Source: a virus
Length of the DNA stretch: 35,975 nucleotides
IMG/VR virus record: IMGVR_UViG_3300036832_000373
Span: 1 to 35,975 of that record
Strand: one strand, 5' to 3'
Made by a program: the position numbers and the translations under genes. Positions 1 to 7,490 of this stretch are shown piece by piece. The notes under the pieces are model-generated. The model had not been told where the DNA came from, ran no database searches, and saw nothing but the letters and a program-made list of their open reading frames with translations. Numbering within the stretch: position 1 is the stretch's first letter; each line of letters opens with the position of its first letter.

Positions 1-1
1 C

Positions 2-1855
2 ACGTCTGTTCAGAGTACCGGCATTGCCGACGTGCTGACTCAGGGCGCCAATTACATTGTCGATCAGTGTAACGGCGACCAAGAGGACACGGATGCTTTC
101 TTGGACGCCCTGACGTGCGGCATTGGCTGGACCGAAACGCGGGTCGAGGTCGAGAGCGAGACAGCGACGATTCTGAAGGAGCGGGTGGACCCGCTTCAGA
201 TGAAAGCCGATCCGGCGTCACGGAAGCGCTGTTTCGAGGATGCGCGCTACCTGAAGCGCGAAATCCCGATGAGCGAGGACGAATTTGACGACTTCAAGGA
301 AGAAATTGGCCAGCCTGACTTAGACATTGGCGAAATGGACGGGTCGGACGCGACCGGCAAGCGGCTGACGGTGGTCAATCCCCGCCAACGTTATACCCAC
401 GGAATGCTTGGGACTACTGAGGACCCGGAAGTGATCGTGTCCGAGTGGCAATGGTGGGAGCGGCAAGAGGTCCACGTCGCGCCGATGCCGCACCCGACTG
501 ATCCGACCATCACGAAGCTGACGCCCATGTCCAAGGCCGATTTCAATAAGGCCAAGGGCGTCAATCCCAATCTGCGTTCAGTGAAAAGCACAACCAAGGT
601 CTATTACCGGGCCTTCACTGGCCAGGGGTCCGTCTTGTTCAAGGAAGTCATGCCTGAACAGGCGTTCAGGTATCAGGCGATTACGGCGAAGAGGGACCGC
701 AACAAGGGGACTTACTACGGCTTGGTCAAGCCGATGGTGGAACCCAATAAATTCGTCAACAAGCTGTTCTCTGAAGTGCTGCATATCGTCCGGACCAATG
801 CCAACGGCGGCATGATGCTGGAAGAGGATGCGGTCGCCGACGTTCGCCAGTTTGAAAAGACCTGGGCGAACACGGCCAAAGTGACCTGGGTCAAGTCAGG
901 GGCGCTCAGCGGCCAACATGGGTCGAAGATGGCCCCCAAGACGCCGCCTCAGGTCCAGCCCGCCCTGTTCCAGTTGATGTCGTTCGCCAAGGACATGGTG
1001 ACGGCCTGTACTGGCGTGAACGAAGAGATTCTGGGGCTGGCCAGCCGTGAACAGGCGGGTGTTCTGGAGCTGCAGCGGAAGCAGGCGGCTTATGGAATCC
1101 TGTCGTCGTTCTTCGACGCCAAGCGCCGCTATCAGCGCAACCAAGGCAAGCTGCTGCTGTCGATGATGCGGCTCTATCTGCCTGACGACTTCATGGTCCG
1201 GATCGTGCTCGACGGCGAGCAACAGTATGTCCCGCTGGCCATGAATCAAGCTGGCGAAGAATATGACGTGGTTGTGGACGAGGCGCCGGCGGCGCCCAAT
1301 ACCAAGGCGCGCGTCGCGGCGATCCTGATGCCCCTGGTGCAGCAACTTCTACAGGCGCAACTCATTTCGCCGACCGTGCTGGCCGATCTTGTCCAGTACC
1401 TCGATATCCCGGCCTCGGTGGCGCAAACCCTGGCTCAGGCGATCACGCAACAGGTCCAGGTCATGTCTCAGCCGAACCCGGCTGTCGTGGCCAGCCAACA
1501 AGCGGAATTGGACAACAAGAACGCCGACACGGCTGAGAAAAAGGCGTCGGCTCAGGCGCATCAGGCCAAGGCGTTCAAACAGGTCACGGATGCCCACACG
1601 GCGCACGTCGGCCTGGGGCTCGGGTTCATGCGCGACACGACTCCACCCGGCCCGCCTGCGCCGGGTCCTGGCGCCCCCGGTCCGTCTGCTTCTCCTGCCG
1701 GGCTTGCGGCGCCGGGCGCTCCTCCGCGCGGCGCTCCCCGCCTGCCGTCCGGAGGGGCGGGGATTCGCCCTGGGCCGCCTCAGGCGCCCGCCGCGCCGGT
1801 TGGACAGGTCACGCCAGGCGGATCGTCACAACCCGGAGGCGCGGGCCGTGTCTGA
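2..1855 (+). CDS. Portal protein, 5' end outside window (partial)
   Basis: Portal protein: the dodecameric ring at one capsid vertex through which DNA is packaged and leaves. The frame is open from base 2, so 617 residues are visible and the start lies outside. The visible part begins near a segment ending in CGIGWTETRVEV, which in this portal type follows an N-terminal region of roughly 100 residues, so that much is probably missing. The last ~70 residues are a Pro/Gly/Ala-rich tail. Scaffold and capsid genes follow and terminase lies at the far right end, as expected for a terminase-portal-scaffold-capsid order. The family call rests on recognised sequence character plus position. A methionine at position 32 is internal, not the start. 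Confidence 0.8.
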   Translation, partial: TSVQSTGIADVLTQGANYIVDQCNGDQEDTDAFLDALTCGIGWTETRVEVESETATILKERVDPLQMKADPASRKRCFEDARYLKREIPMSEDEFDDFKEEIGQPDLDIGEMDGSDATGKRLTVVNPRQRYTHGMLGTTEDPEVIVSEWQWWERQEVHVAPMPHPTDPTITKLTPMSKADFNKAKGVNPNLRSVKSTTKVYYRAFTGQGSVLFKEVMPEQAFRYQAITAKRDRNKGTYYGLVKPMVEPNKFVNKLFSEVLHIVRTNANGGMMLEEDAVADVRQFEKTWANTAKVTWVKSGALSGQHGSKMAPKTPPQVQPALFQLMSFAKDMVTACTGVNEEILGLASREQAGVLELQRKQAAYGILSSFFDAKRRYQRNQGKLLLSMMRLYLPDDFMVRIVLDGEQQYVPLAMNQAGEEYDVVVDEAPAAPNTKARVAAILMPLVQQLLQAQLISPTVLADLVQYLDIPASVAQTLAQAITQQVQVMSQPNPAVVASQQAELDNKNADTAEKKASAQAHQAKAFKQVTDAHTAHVGLGLGFMRDTTPPGPPAPGPGAPGPSASPAGLAAPGAPPRGAPRLPSGGAGIRPGPPQAPAAPVGQVTPGGSSQPGGAGRV

Positions 1856-2066
1856 GGAAGCGATCATCGTACTGGAGCGGGAAATCAACTGGCTCAGCAA
1901 CTATGAACGCCAGTTGGACCGGCAATTGGAGGTCTATGCGGACGAGTCGAAGGACGCCCTGGGCGCCCGTCAGGCCAAGGAGTCCGTGCAAGGCCGTATC
2001 AAGGTGATCCAGGGCGCGATTGACGCCCTGAAGCGCCTTAGTCCGACGAAAGGGAGTCGTCCATGA
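1848..2066 (+). CDS. Small charged coiled-coil protein, unknown function
   Basis: This is a 72-residue protein read from a GTG start, with GGAGG at 1835-1839 placed 8 bases before it. It overlaps the portal stop by 8 bases and the next gene's start by 4. It is almost entirely helical and charged (NWLSNYERQLDRQLEV), with no Cys and no membrane segment. Its place between portal and scaffold suggests a head-assembly accessory, but I do not recognise a family. A longer reading from base 1389 only shadows the portal gene in another frame; the ribosome site and the change in composition support the short form. Confidence 0.6.
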   Translation: MSEEAIIVLEREINWLSNYERQLDRQLEVYADESKDALGARQAKESVQGRIKVIQGAIDALKRLSPTKGSRP

Positions 2067-2935
2067 GCGGCGAACGCGAAGCGGCTGAAGGCGCCGACGA
2101 AGGCTTTGACGAAGGCGTCGAAGATACCGGGCTCGAAACGGGTGAAGACCAGGGCGGCGAAGGCGAGGAAGAGGGCGAGACCAAGCCGTCAACCGACTGG
2201 GAGAAACGGGCGCATAACCATGCCGGGCAAGCGGCGCGCGAGAAGTCGCGGCGCCGGGCCGCCGAGGCGCGGGCTCAGGAACTAGAGGGGCGGCTGGCCC
2301 AACTGGAGCGCCGTTTCGGCGGCGAGGCCACGGAAGACGAGCTGCTGGCCCTGATCGGGTCGCTTCCGGACAACGAAGATGATCCGGTGGGCGATATCGC
2401 GGCGGTGAAGCGGGCTCTGCGCATCTATCGCCAGCGCGAAATGTCGGCTGGCCAGCAAAATCAGCAACAAGCGGCCTTTGAACGCGAAGTGAGCAAGCTG
2501 CGGTCTTCGATGACGGAATCCGAAGAGGATTTCGCGACCGAACACCCTGATTATTACGAGGCGGCGAAGCATTACCGTCAGTCGCGCGTCGATGAACTGC
2601 GCGAAGCGGGCTATTCGGGGCGTCATCTGGAGCAAAAACTGGCCGATGACCTGTTCGGAGTGGTCCGTTTCGCCATGGAGAGCGGACAGGACCCGGCTGA
2701 GCGGGTTTACGCCCTGGCGGGCCGCCGCGGCTTTCGGCCTGGAACGAAAGCGGCCAACGCCAACCTCGATAAGCTGGCGTCAGCGGCCAATACCGGGGTT
2801 CGGGCGGTCGCCCGGCAAGGCGGAAGCGTCATGACCATGGGCGACGTGGCCAAACTCGACGGCGCGGCGCGGGAAAAGGCTTACGCCAAGCTGCGGGCGC
2901 GCGAGCTGGCCAGGGACAAGACGCATCGAGGCTGA
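2063..2935 (+). CDS. Putative capsid scaffolding protein
   Basis: A 290-residue protein that probably acts as the internal scaffold for procapsid assembly. The first ~45 residues are strongly acidic (Glu/Asp/Gly). Residues ~48-90 are a charged, coiled-coil-like helix with many Arg and Glu, and further helical segments follow. The C-terminus is basic (KLRARELARDKTHRG), where scaffolds usually contact the coat protein. Acidic start, helical middle, basic end and a place between portal and capsid fit scaffolding proteins of short-tailed phages. The start overlaps the upstream gene as ATGA. No protease motif is visible. Function is inferred from composition and position. Confidence 0.65.
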   Translation: MSGEREAAEGADEGFDEGVEDTGLETGEDQGGEGEEEGETKPSTDWEKRAHNHAGQAAREKSRRRAAEARAQELEGRLAQLERRFGGEATEDELLALIGSLPDNEDDPVGDIAAVKRALRIYRQREMSAGQQNQQQAAFEREVSKLRSSMTESEEDFATEHPDYYEAAKHYRQSRVDELREAGYSGRHLEQKLADDLFGVVRFAMESGQDPAERVYALAGRRGFRPGTKAANANLDKLASAANTGVRAVARQGGSVMTMGDVAKLDGAAREKAYAKLRARELARDKTHRG

Positions 2936-2952
2936 CCCTGCGGGAGACGGTG

Positions 2953-4008
2953 ATGAGAGCTTTGAAGACGGACGTGAAGCCGGTTTTTGAAGATGATTTC
3001 GACGCTCTGGATTGGTCGAAATACCTGTCTCGCTGGTGGTATGTGGATGCTGGCGCTCCGGGTTGCTCACTGCCCTCCAACGGCGAGTGGCAACTCTACG
3101 TCAACAAGGACGGGCCGTTGCCGCAAACGCCCTGGACGGTGGCGGATTCGATCCTGAGCCTGACCTGTGAGCCCTGCCCGCCGACTGACGACGGCTGGGG
3201 CAACACCTACACCTTCACGTCGGGGATGCTGAACAGTTGGCCGTCGTTCTGGCGCATCTACGGGTTCTTTGAGGCCCGCATGAAGATGCCGCCCGGCAAC
3301 GGCATGTGGCCAGCGTTCTGGCTGCTGCCGACTGACGGGTCCTGGCCCCCTGAAATCGATACGGTCGAATGGCTAGGGCGCGAGCCCTTGACCCGCTATT
3401 GCGGCACACACTCCAACTCGGGCGGCTGGCATTGGACGCAAGGCGGCCCGTTCCCGATCCCCGATGGCTCGGCGGATTTCCACAATTACGGCGTCGATTG
3501 GCAGATGAACGACATGGCGTTCACCTTTGACGGTGAGACGGTGTTCACCTGTGCGACCCCGCCTGACATGCACAAGCCGATGTACTGGATTCTGAATCTG
3601 GCGCTCGGCGGCGGCTGGGCCGGGGCGCCTGACGACACGACGCCGTTCCCGGCGTCGCTAGGGGTCGATTGGGTCAAGGTCTACGACTCCAACCCCTATC
3701 AGCCGAACGGCGGCGGTGGGGGTGAGGTCATCCCGCCGCCTGGGGTCGAATACGTCTTGGACAACCCCTGGAGCGCGGTCGATCTGCAAAACACCTACAA
3801 GCCTGGGGACCGGGTGCGGTTCAACTTCGCCTATGACTTCTATCAGACGATTTTCGATGGCGCCGCGAGCTATGTGTGGGTGCGTCAGGCGAGCAACATC
3901 ACCCTGGCCTGCATCCTGCCGGGCCGGTTGGACATGCTTGGCGTGTCGTCGCCCGATCAGGTCGGTTTCAGCCGTGGGATCGGCGGGATGCAGAAGGGGA
4001 AGCCATGA
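2953..4008 (+). CDS. Family 16 glycoside hydrolase (GH16), phage-encoded
   Basis: A 351-residue retaining endo-glycosidase. The GH16 signature EIDTVE is present: Glu134 (nucleophile), Asp136 (helper) and Glu139 (acid/base). Upstream of it are RIYGFFEARMKMPPGNGMWP and FWLLP, and downstream FHNYGVDWQ and MYWILNLALGG, all typical of the GH16 jelly roll. GH16 enzymes cut beta-1,3/1,4-glucans, galactans or succinoglycan-type exopolysaccharide; the substrate cannot be read here. A Gly/Pro-rich linker (~249-262) leads to a ~90-residue C-terminal domain I do not recognise. There is no signal peptide. ATG 2953 is preferred to GTG 2950 because of its spacing from GGGAG (2942-2946). It lies inside the head operon and may be a virion depolymerase against host capsule or slime. 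Confidence 0.9.
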   Translation: MRALKTDVKPVFEDDFDALDWSKYLSRWWYVDAGAPGCSLPSNGEWQLYVNKDGPLPQTPWTVADSILSLTCEPCPPTDDGWGNTYTFTSGMLNSWPSFWRIYGFFEARMKMPPGNGMWPAFWLLPTDGSWPPEIDTVEWLGREPLTRYCGTHSNSGGWHWTQGGPFPIPDGSADFHNYGVDWQMNDMAFTFDGETVFTCATPPDMHKPMYWILNLALGGGWAGAPDDTTPFPASLGVDWVKVYDSNPYQPNGGGGGEVIPPPGVEYVLDNPWSAVDLQNTYKPGDRVRFNFAYDFYQTIFDGAASYVWVRQASNITLACILPGRLDMLGVSSPDQVGFSRGIGGMQKGKP

Positions 4009-4184
4009 TTAGCCTGCTGATAAGCCTGCTCGTTCTGGTCCTGATTATCGCCATCGTCTGGTGGGCGCTTCAGCAACTCAGCCTGCCGCCCCCGATCCGC
4101 ATGGTGGTGGTCGTGGTCGTGGCGCTGATCGCCATCCTGATCCTGTTGCAGTACGTCGGCTTACCGGCGCTGCATCTGCGATGA
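4005..4184 (+). CDS. Two-helix small membrane protein, holin candidate
   Basis: A 59-residue protein made almost entirely of two hydrophobic helices: ~2-22 (Leu/Ile/Val-rich, ending VWWAL) and ~33-52 (a Val run, then ALIAILILLQ). A short Pro-containing turn joins them. It overlaps the stop of the GH16 gene (ATGA) and the start of the next gene, so the three are co-translated. Size and topology fit a class II holin, but small membrane proteins of other function look the same, and no endolysin is recognisable nearby. There are no Cys residues. Confidence 0.6.
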   Translation: MISLLISLLVLVLIIAIVWWALQQLSLPPPIRMVVVVVVALIAILILLQYVGLPALHLR

Positions 4185-4402
4185 ACAAGGCTCTACAAAA
4201 AGCCCTGGTGCGCGTCGGTATCGCCGAATCCGGGCTGAAGCGGGTGCGTGCGGCGGCGAAAGCCTTGGTGAACGTCTCACGAATGCAGCACGCTTCAATG
4301 TGCCCGGCCAACCGCTGCACCTGTGATCTGGACGATACGCGCGCCCAATGGGCGGACAATCTGGAGGCGGCGCTCAGGGTGACTGAAGGCGAAAAGCCCT
4401 GA
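4181..4402 (+). CDS. Small Cys-containing protein, unknown function
   Basis: A 73-residue protein starting at an ATGA overlap with the membrane peptide. The first half is a basic helix (MNKALQKALVRVG). The middle holds a cluster of three Cys and a His-Ala-Ser stretch (HASMCPANRCTCDL) that could bind a metal or form a disulfide. The C-terminal half is an acidic helix. No family is recognised. It ends the first virion-gene block: a strong terminator lies about 75 bases downstream. Confidence 0.5.
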   Translation: MNKALQKALVRVGIAESGLKRVRAAAKALVNVSRMQHASMCPANRCTCDLDDTRAQWADNLEAALRVTEGEKP

Positions 4403-4477
4403 CCGGCTCACGCCTAGCCTCGGCGGCTTGATCGGCGTATGTCTCGCCTCGGGTTGTGATAGGCCCAAACCAACTTG

Positions 4478-4518
4478 CAGCCCGCCCCCGGCTCCCCGCC
4501 TGGCGGGCTGTCTTTTTT
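4478..4518 (+). terminator. Rho-independent terminator
   Basis: A perfect 9-bp stem (CAGCCCGCC at 4478-4486 with GGCGGGCTG at 4502-4510), a 15-base loop and the tail TCTTTTTT at 4511-4518. It lies between the portal-to-Cys-protein block and the capsid gene, so the major capsid gene probably has its own promoter or depends on partial read-through. Confidence 0.85.
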
Positions 4519-4534
4519 CCGCCTTGACCTTCAG

Positions 4535-4688
4535 TTGACAGGCCGCGCGCACGCCCCCAGGGGTGCGGCTCTCGCGTGGCCTGCGTCAAAAGGCCGGTGC
4601 AGCCGCTAGGGGCGGAAAAGCCTAGTACCGGGGACCGCCACGTCAGGCGCGGTGAAGCAAACACCTTCATCCCTGACGAGGCCCGACA
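4535..4688 (+). promoter_or_regulatory. Structured 5' leader of the major capsid gene
   Basis: About 150 non-coding bases between the terminator and the capsid start hold three nested or tandem hairpins. The first spans 4535-4589: TTGAC/GTCAA, then AGGCC/GGCCT, GCG/CGC and CGCAC/GTGCG, with small bulges. In the second, CCGGT (4594-4598) pairs with ACCGG (4627-4631) around an inner CCGC/GCGG stem. In the third, CGTCAGG (4641-4647) pairs with CCTGACG (4672-4678), with GGTG/CACC inside. The ribosome site GAGG (4678-4681) directly abuts the last stem, 7 bases before the ATG, so the fold may control capsid translation or mRNA stability. Pairings are read by eye. Confidence 0.55.
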
Positions 4689-5759
4689 ATGGCCACAACC
4701 AATTATGGCGTGAACGCGCCTGAAGCCGTCAAACTCTGGCGGTCACAACTCGCTCGGGAAGCCCTCAAGGCGACGTGGATTCAAAAATTCATTGGAGATA
4801 GCTCAGACGCTATTATCCAAGTCTTCGGGGAAACCTCGAAAGGCGCCGGGGACCGGGTGACGGTCACACTGCGGATGCAGTTGAACGGCGATGGCGTCCA
4901 GGGTGACGCGACCCTTGAGGGGAACGAAGAACCCCTGACCACCTACACGGACAATCTGCTGGTCGATCAGTTGAGGCATGGCGTTCGTTCGGGTGGCAAG
5001 ATGACCGAACAAAGAATTCCGTGGTCAATTCGAGAGGAGGCCATGCTGGGCCTCAAGGATTGGTGGGCGGGTAGACTCGACACGTCCTTCTTTAATTCTG
5101 TATGTGGGTTCACGCCGCAAATCGATGTGCGTTATACCGGCATGAATGCGGTGATAGCGCCTGATGTGAACCACGTTTATCGCCCGAACGCCAAGGTTGC
5201 CGATGAGGCCCTGGCGGCGGGCGATGAAATGAACCTCGCGATTATCGACAAGCTGGTTGAGGCCGCGAAACTCGGCTCCACGACCGGGGTCGGGCCGGTG
5301 GTCCGTCCGGTGAACGTGGACGGGGAAGACCGGTACGTCGTGGTCATGCATACCCGGCAAGTCACACAGCTTCGTTCGTCGGCTGGCGCCGGGTCCTGGC
5401 TCGATATCCAGAAGGCCGCGATGACCGGCGACGGTTCGGAGCGCAACCCGATCATGACCGGCGCGCTCGGCATGTATAACGGCGCGGTTCTCCATGAATC
5501 GACTCGCGTCACCAATGGCGTGAACAGCACAACCGGTGTGTCTGTGGCAACGGCGCGGCGCGCGGTGCTTCTGGGTGCGCAAGCGTGCGCCATTGGCTTT
5601 GGCGAAGGTCAATCGTTCAAGTCATTCGACTGGAACGAGGAGTTATTCGACTATGGAAATCAACTTGGCGTCGAAGCCGGGGTGATCCATGGGCTGAAGA
5701 AACTTCGTTTCAACGCGCAAGACTTCGGCGTAATTGTCGCCGGTACTTTCACCAACTAG
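4689..5759 (+). CDS. Major capsid protein, N4-gp56/DUF4043-like
   Basis: A 356-residue coat protein that forms the icosahedral shell. I recognise the DUF4043/N4-gp56 type from the N-terminus (YGVNAPEAVKLW), the stretch GDRVTVTLRMQLNGDGVQGD followed by LEGNEEPLTTY, then LLVDQLRHGVRSGGKMTEQR and WWAGRLDTSFFN. Length is usual for the family. It is preceded by a structured leader and GAGG 7 bases before the ATG. A ribosome site and a small head protein follow at once. Nothing suggests truncation or a protease cleavage site. Confidence 0.88.
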   Translation: MATTNYGVNAPEAVKLWRSQLAREALKATWIQKFIGDSSDAIIQVFGETSKGAGDRVTVTLRMQLNGDGVQGDATLEGNEEPLTTYTDNLLVDQLRHGVRSGGKMTEQRIPWSIREEAMLGLKDWWAGRLDTSFFNSVCGFTPQIDVRYTGMNAVIAPDVNHVYRPNAKVADEALAAGDEMNLAIIDKLVEAAKLGSTTGVGPVVRPVNVDGEDRYVVVMHTRQVTQLRSSAGAGSWLDIQKAAMTGDGSERNPIMTGALGMYNGAVLHESTRVTNGVNSTTGVSVATARRAVLLGAQACAIGFGEGQSFKSFDWNEELFDYGNQLGVEAGVIHGLKKLRFNAQDFGVIVAGTFTN

Positions 5760-5768
5760 GAGGGTCCG

Positions 5769-6146
5769 ATGGCAACCGGTGGTCGGAAGACCCAACTTCA
5801 AGTCGTCCATCAGATTTCGGCGCTTATCACGTTCGCTTCGCCCGCATCAGTCGTGCTCGGCGTGCTGCCTGCGGGCGCGCTGCTGCTGACGACGCACCTG
5901 AGCGCCACAACCGCGTTCAATTCCACGACCAACACGGTCGCGGTGGGCAACGTGGCGGGCGGCGCGCAACTGCTGGCCGCGACGGACCTGAAGACCGTCG
6001 CGCGGACGGACACGGTGGCTCCTATCGGCGCGCAAGGGCCGCTGGCGGCGGATACGCCGATCTATCTGACCCTGGCCTCAACCGGCGCGGCGCCCACGGC
6101 GGGCTCGGCGGTGGTGGCGCTCGATTACATCGCCGGTATCGGCTGA
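5769..6146 (+). CDS. Small head protein, capsid decoration candidate
   Basis: A 125-residue protein, rich in Ala, Thr and Val with few charges, as in a compact beta-sandwich. It has a strong AGGAGGG site (just after the capsid stop) before ATG 5769. Its place directly after the major capsid gene, small size and beta-rich composition fit a decoration or capsid-stabilising protein. No known family motif is visible, so the role comes from position. There is no membrane segment or signal peptide; the hydrophobic stretch VVLGVLPAGALLL is short and probably buried beta-strand. Confidence 0.55.
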   Translation: MATGGRKTQLQVVHQISALITFASPASVVLGVLPAGALLLTTHLSATTAFNSTTNTVAVGNVAGGAQLLAATDLKTVARTDTVAPIGAQGPLAADTPIYLTLASTGAAPTAGSAVVALDYIAGIG

Positions 6147-6164
6147 GCGTCAGGCGGTGCGCCG

Positions 6165-6803
6165 ATGGCTGACACGCTCGGGGACCTGAAAGCCCGGATT
6201 GTTGACGAAACCATCCGCGACGATCTGGCCGACAATCTGGCCAATGCGCTCAAGACCTGTATCACCAAGTCGATCAATCACTATGAGTGGGAACGGTGGT
6301 GGTTCAACGAATCCCTGACGACCGTCTTCTGCACGCCCGGTTCCCAGTACGTCCCGATTGATCCGACTGTCCTGCGTATAGACACGATCAGGGCGGTGAT
6401 CGGCGGCGTCCGTTACAAGATGACGGAACGACAATTGGATTGGGTACTGGCGGCCTATTCGACGCCTGTGGCAGGCCAGCCGACTGAATGGGCCACGCTG
6501 GTCGATCAAATCATCGTCTACCCGAATCCGAACGTGGCTTATCCCCTGCTCATGGAGCAAATCGTACAGGTTCAGCCGCCGCTCGATTTCACCAACGATA
6601 GTTCCAGCAACCGTTGGACGAACGAGGGCGCGGACCTGATCGTGTCGCGGACGAAAATCCGGCTTTACCGGGATTATCTGTCGGCCACGGCTCAGGACCC
6701 GCGCATAGCCAACGCCATGGCTCAGGAAGACGAAGCCTATACTCGGCTGCGGAGCCAATCGAACCGGCGTCAGTCGGTGGAAACGGTAGAACCCGGATGG
6801 TGA
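6165..6803 (+). CDS. Head-tail adaptor (P22 gp4-like)
   Basis: A 212-residue protein that probably binds under the portal ring after packaging and starts tail assembly. The N-terminal helical region (TLGDLKARIVDETIRDD, then INHYEWERWWFNE), the middle PGSQYVPIDPTVLRID segment and the later helix with LYRDYLSATAQDP match the pattern of gp4-type tail accessory factors in podoviruses. Usual length is ~150-220 residues. It lies between capsid and tail genes, as expected. Its stop overlaps the next gene. I see no lysozyme motif. Confidence 0.65.
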   Translation: MADTLGDLKARIVDETIRDDLADNLANALKTCITKSINHYEWERWWFNESLTTVFCTPGSQYVPIDPTVLRIDTIRAVIGGVRYKMTERQLDWVLAAYSTPVAGQPTEWATLVDQIIVYPNPNVAYPLLMEQIVQVQPPLDFTNDSSSNRWTNEGADLIVSRTKIRLYRDYLSATAQDPRIANAMAQEDEAYTRLRSQSNRRQSVETVEPGW

Positions 6804-7057
6804 CGACCGTACCCGCAATTTCGGCCTTGGTGGAGCCTGCGGCGCCAATGTGGGCGCAACGCATGGTGCTTCACTTCCTCGATTTCTTCATGCCGCTGCA
6901 ACAGCGCGCGCCAATGCAGATTTGGGCCTGCAAGAAAGCCGCTCTGCCGCCTGCGAGCGATTATCCCTTCAGCCTCGTCATCGTGAGCGACATAGGGGAA
7001 TTGGCCATCTCGCTCGGGGGAACGTGGATGAAAGTCGTCACATCAGGACCGGTCTAA
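6797..7057 (+). CDS. Small virion-region protein, unknown function
   Basis: An 86-residue protein overlapping the end of the adaptor gene by 7 bases; ATG 6797 is chosen, with GTG 6800 as an alternative. It has a hydrophobic-aromatic helix (VLHFLDFFMPLQ) and a possible beta-rich end. No family is recognised. Co-translation with the adaptor and the next two genes suggests a small structural or assembly role. Confidence 0.5.
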   Translation: MVTTVPAISALVEPAAPMWAQRMVLHFLDFFMPLQQRAPMQIWACKKAALPPASDYPFSLVIVSDIGELAISLGGTWMKVVTSGPV

Positions 7058-7302
7058 TGGCTAAGAAACCAAACTTTCCGAAATTCAGGACGCCGGGCGC
7101 GGTGGCCTCCAAACCGGCTCAGGGTCAAGGGCTGCTGGGGACGGTTCAGACGCCAATCAACCCGATGCCGATGGCCATGAGCGTCAAGCCGCCGCTCGGC
7201 GCCATGCCGTCTGTCGGCGGCGGGCCAGGCGTGCCGTCACAAATCAAGCGCCCGAAGATGATGCGGATGCCGGGAGCCCCGCGAGGGAGGAACACGCGAT
7301 GA
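7057..7302 (+). CDS. Small Pro/Met-rich basic protein
   Basis: An 81-residue, disordered-looking protein starting at a TAATG overlap with the gene before. It is rich in Pro, Gly, Met and Lys (PMPMAMSVKPPLGAMPS) and ends in a basic stretch. It has no predicted domain. Low-complexity small proteins like this occur in the adaptor-to-tail interval of related phages, but I cannot name a function. Confidence 0.5.
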   Translation: MAKKPNFPKFRTPGAVASKPAQGQGLLGTVQTPINPMPMAMSVKPPLGAMPSVGGGPGVPSQIKRPKMMRMPGAPRGRNTR

Positions 7303-7490
7303 AAAAGGGGACTCCTGTTCGCAAATCCGGATCGTTCGGCGGCAAGAGCAACAAGCTGGGGTTCGGGGGCCGGGCGGCGCAACTGAAGGCTCAGGGCGTC
7401 CCTGGGGGCGTCATCGGCAACCTCGCCCGCAAGGCGCACGCCGCGCCGGGTCAAAAGAATTTCCACGGAGGCGCGAAGCGTAAGGGCTGA
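7299..7490 (+). CDS. Small, very basic Gly/Lys-rich protein
   Basis: A 63-residue protein starting at an ATGA overlap and ending in a TGATG overlap with the tail fibre. It is Lys, Arg and Gly-rich throughout (MKKGTPVRKSGSFGGKSNK), with almost no acidic residues, suggesting nucleic-acid or membrane contact. No family is recognised. It may be a virion-associated basic peptide. Confidence 0.5.
   Translation: MKKGTPVRKSGSFGGKSNKLGFGGRAAQLKAQGVPGGVIGNLARKAHAAPGQKNFHGGAKRKG

Noticed and set aside
1389-2066. 225-residue open frame overlapping the portal end
   Set aside because: Its first two thirds are Arg/Pro shadow sequence of the portal gene. Only the end from GTG 1848 looks real and is listed.
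4535-4540. TTGACA as a -35 promoter element before the capsid gene
   Set aside because: No -10-like hexamer lies 16-18 bases downstream; these bases are better explained as the base of the first hairpin.
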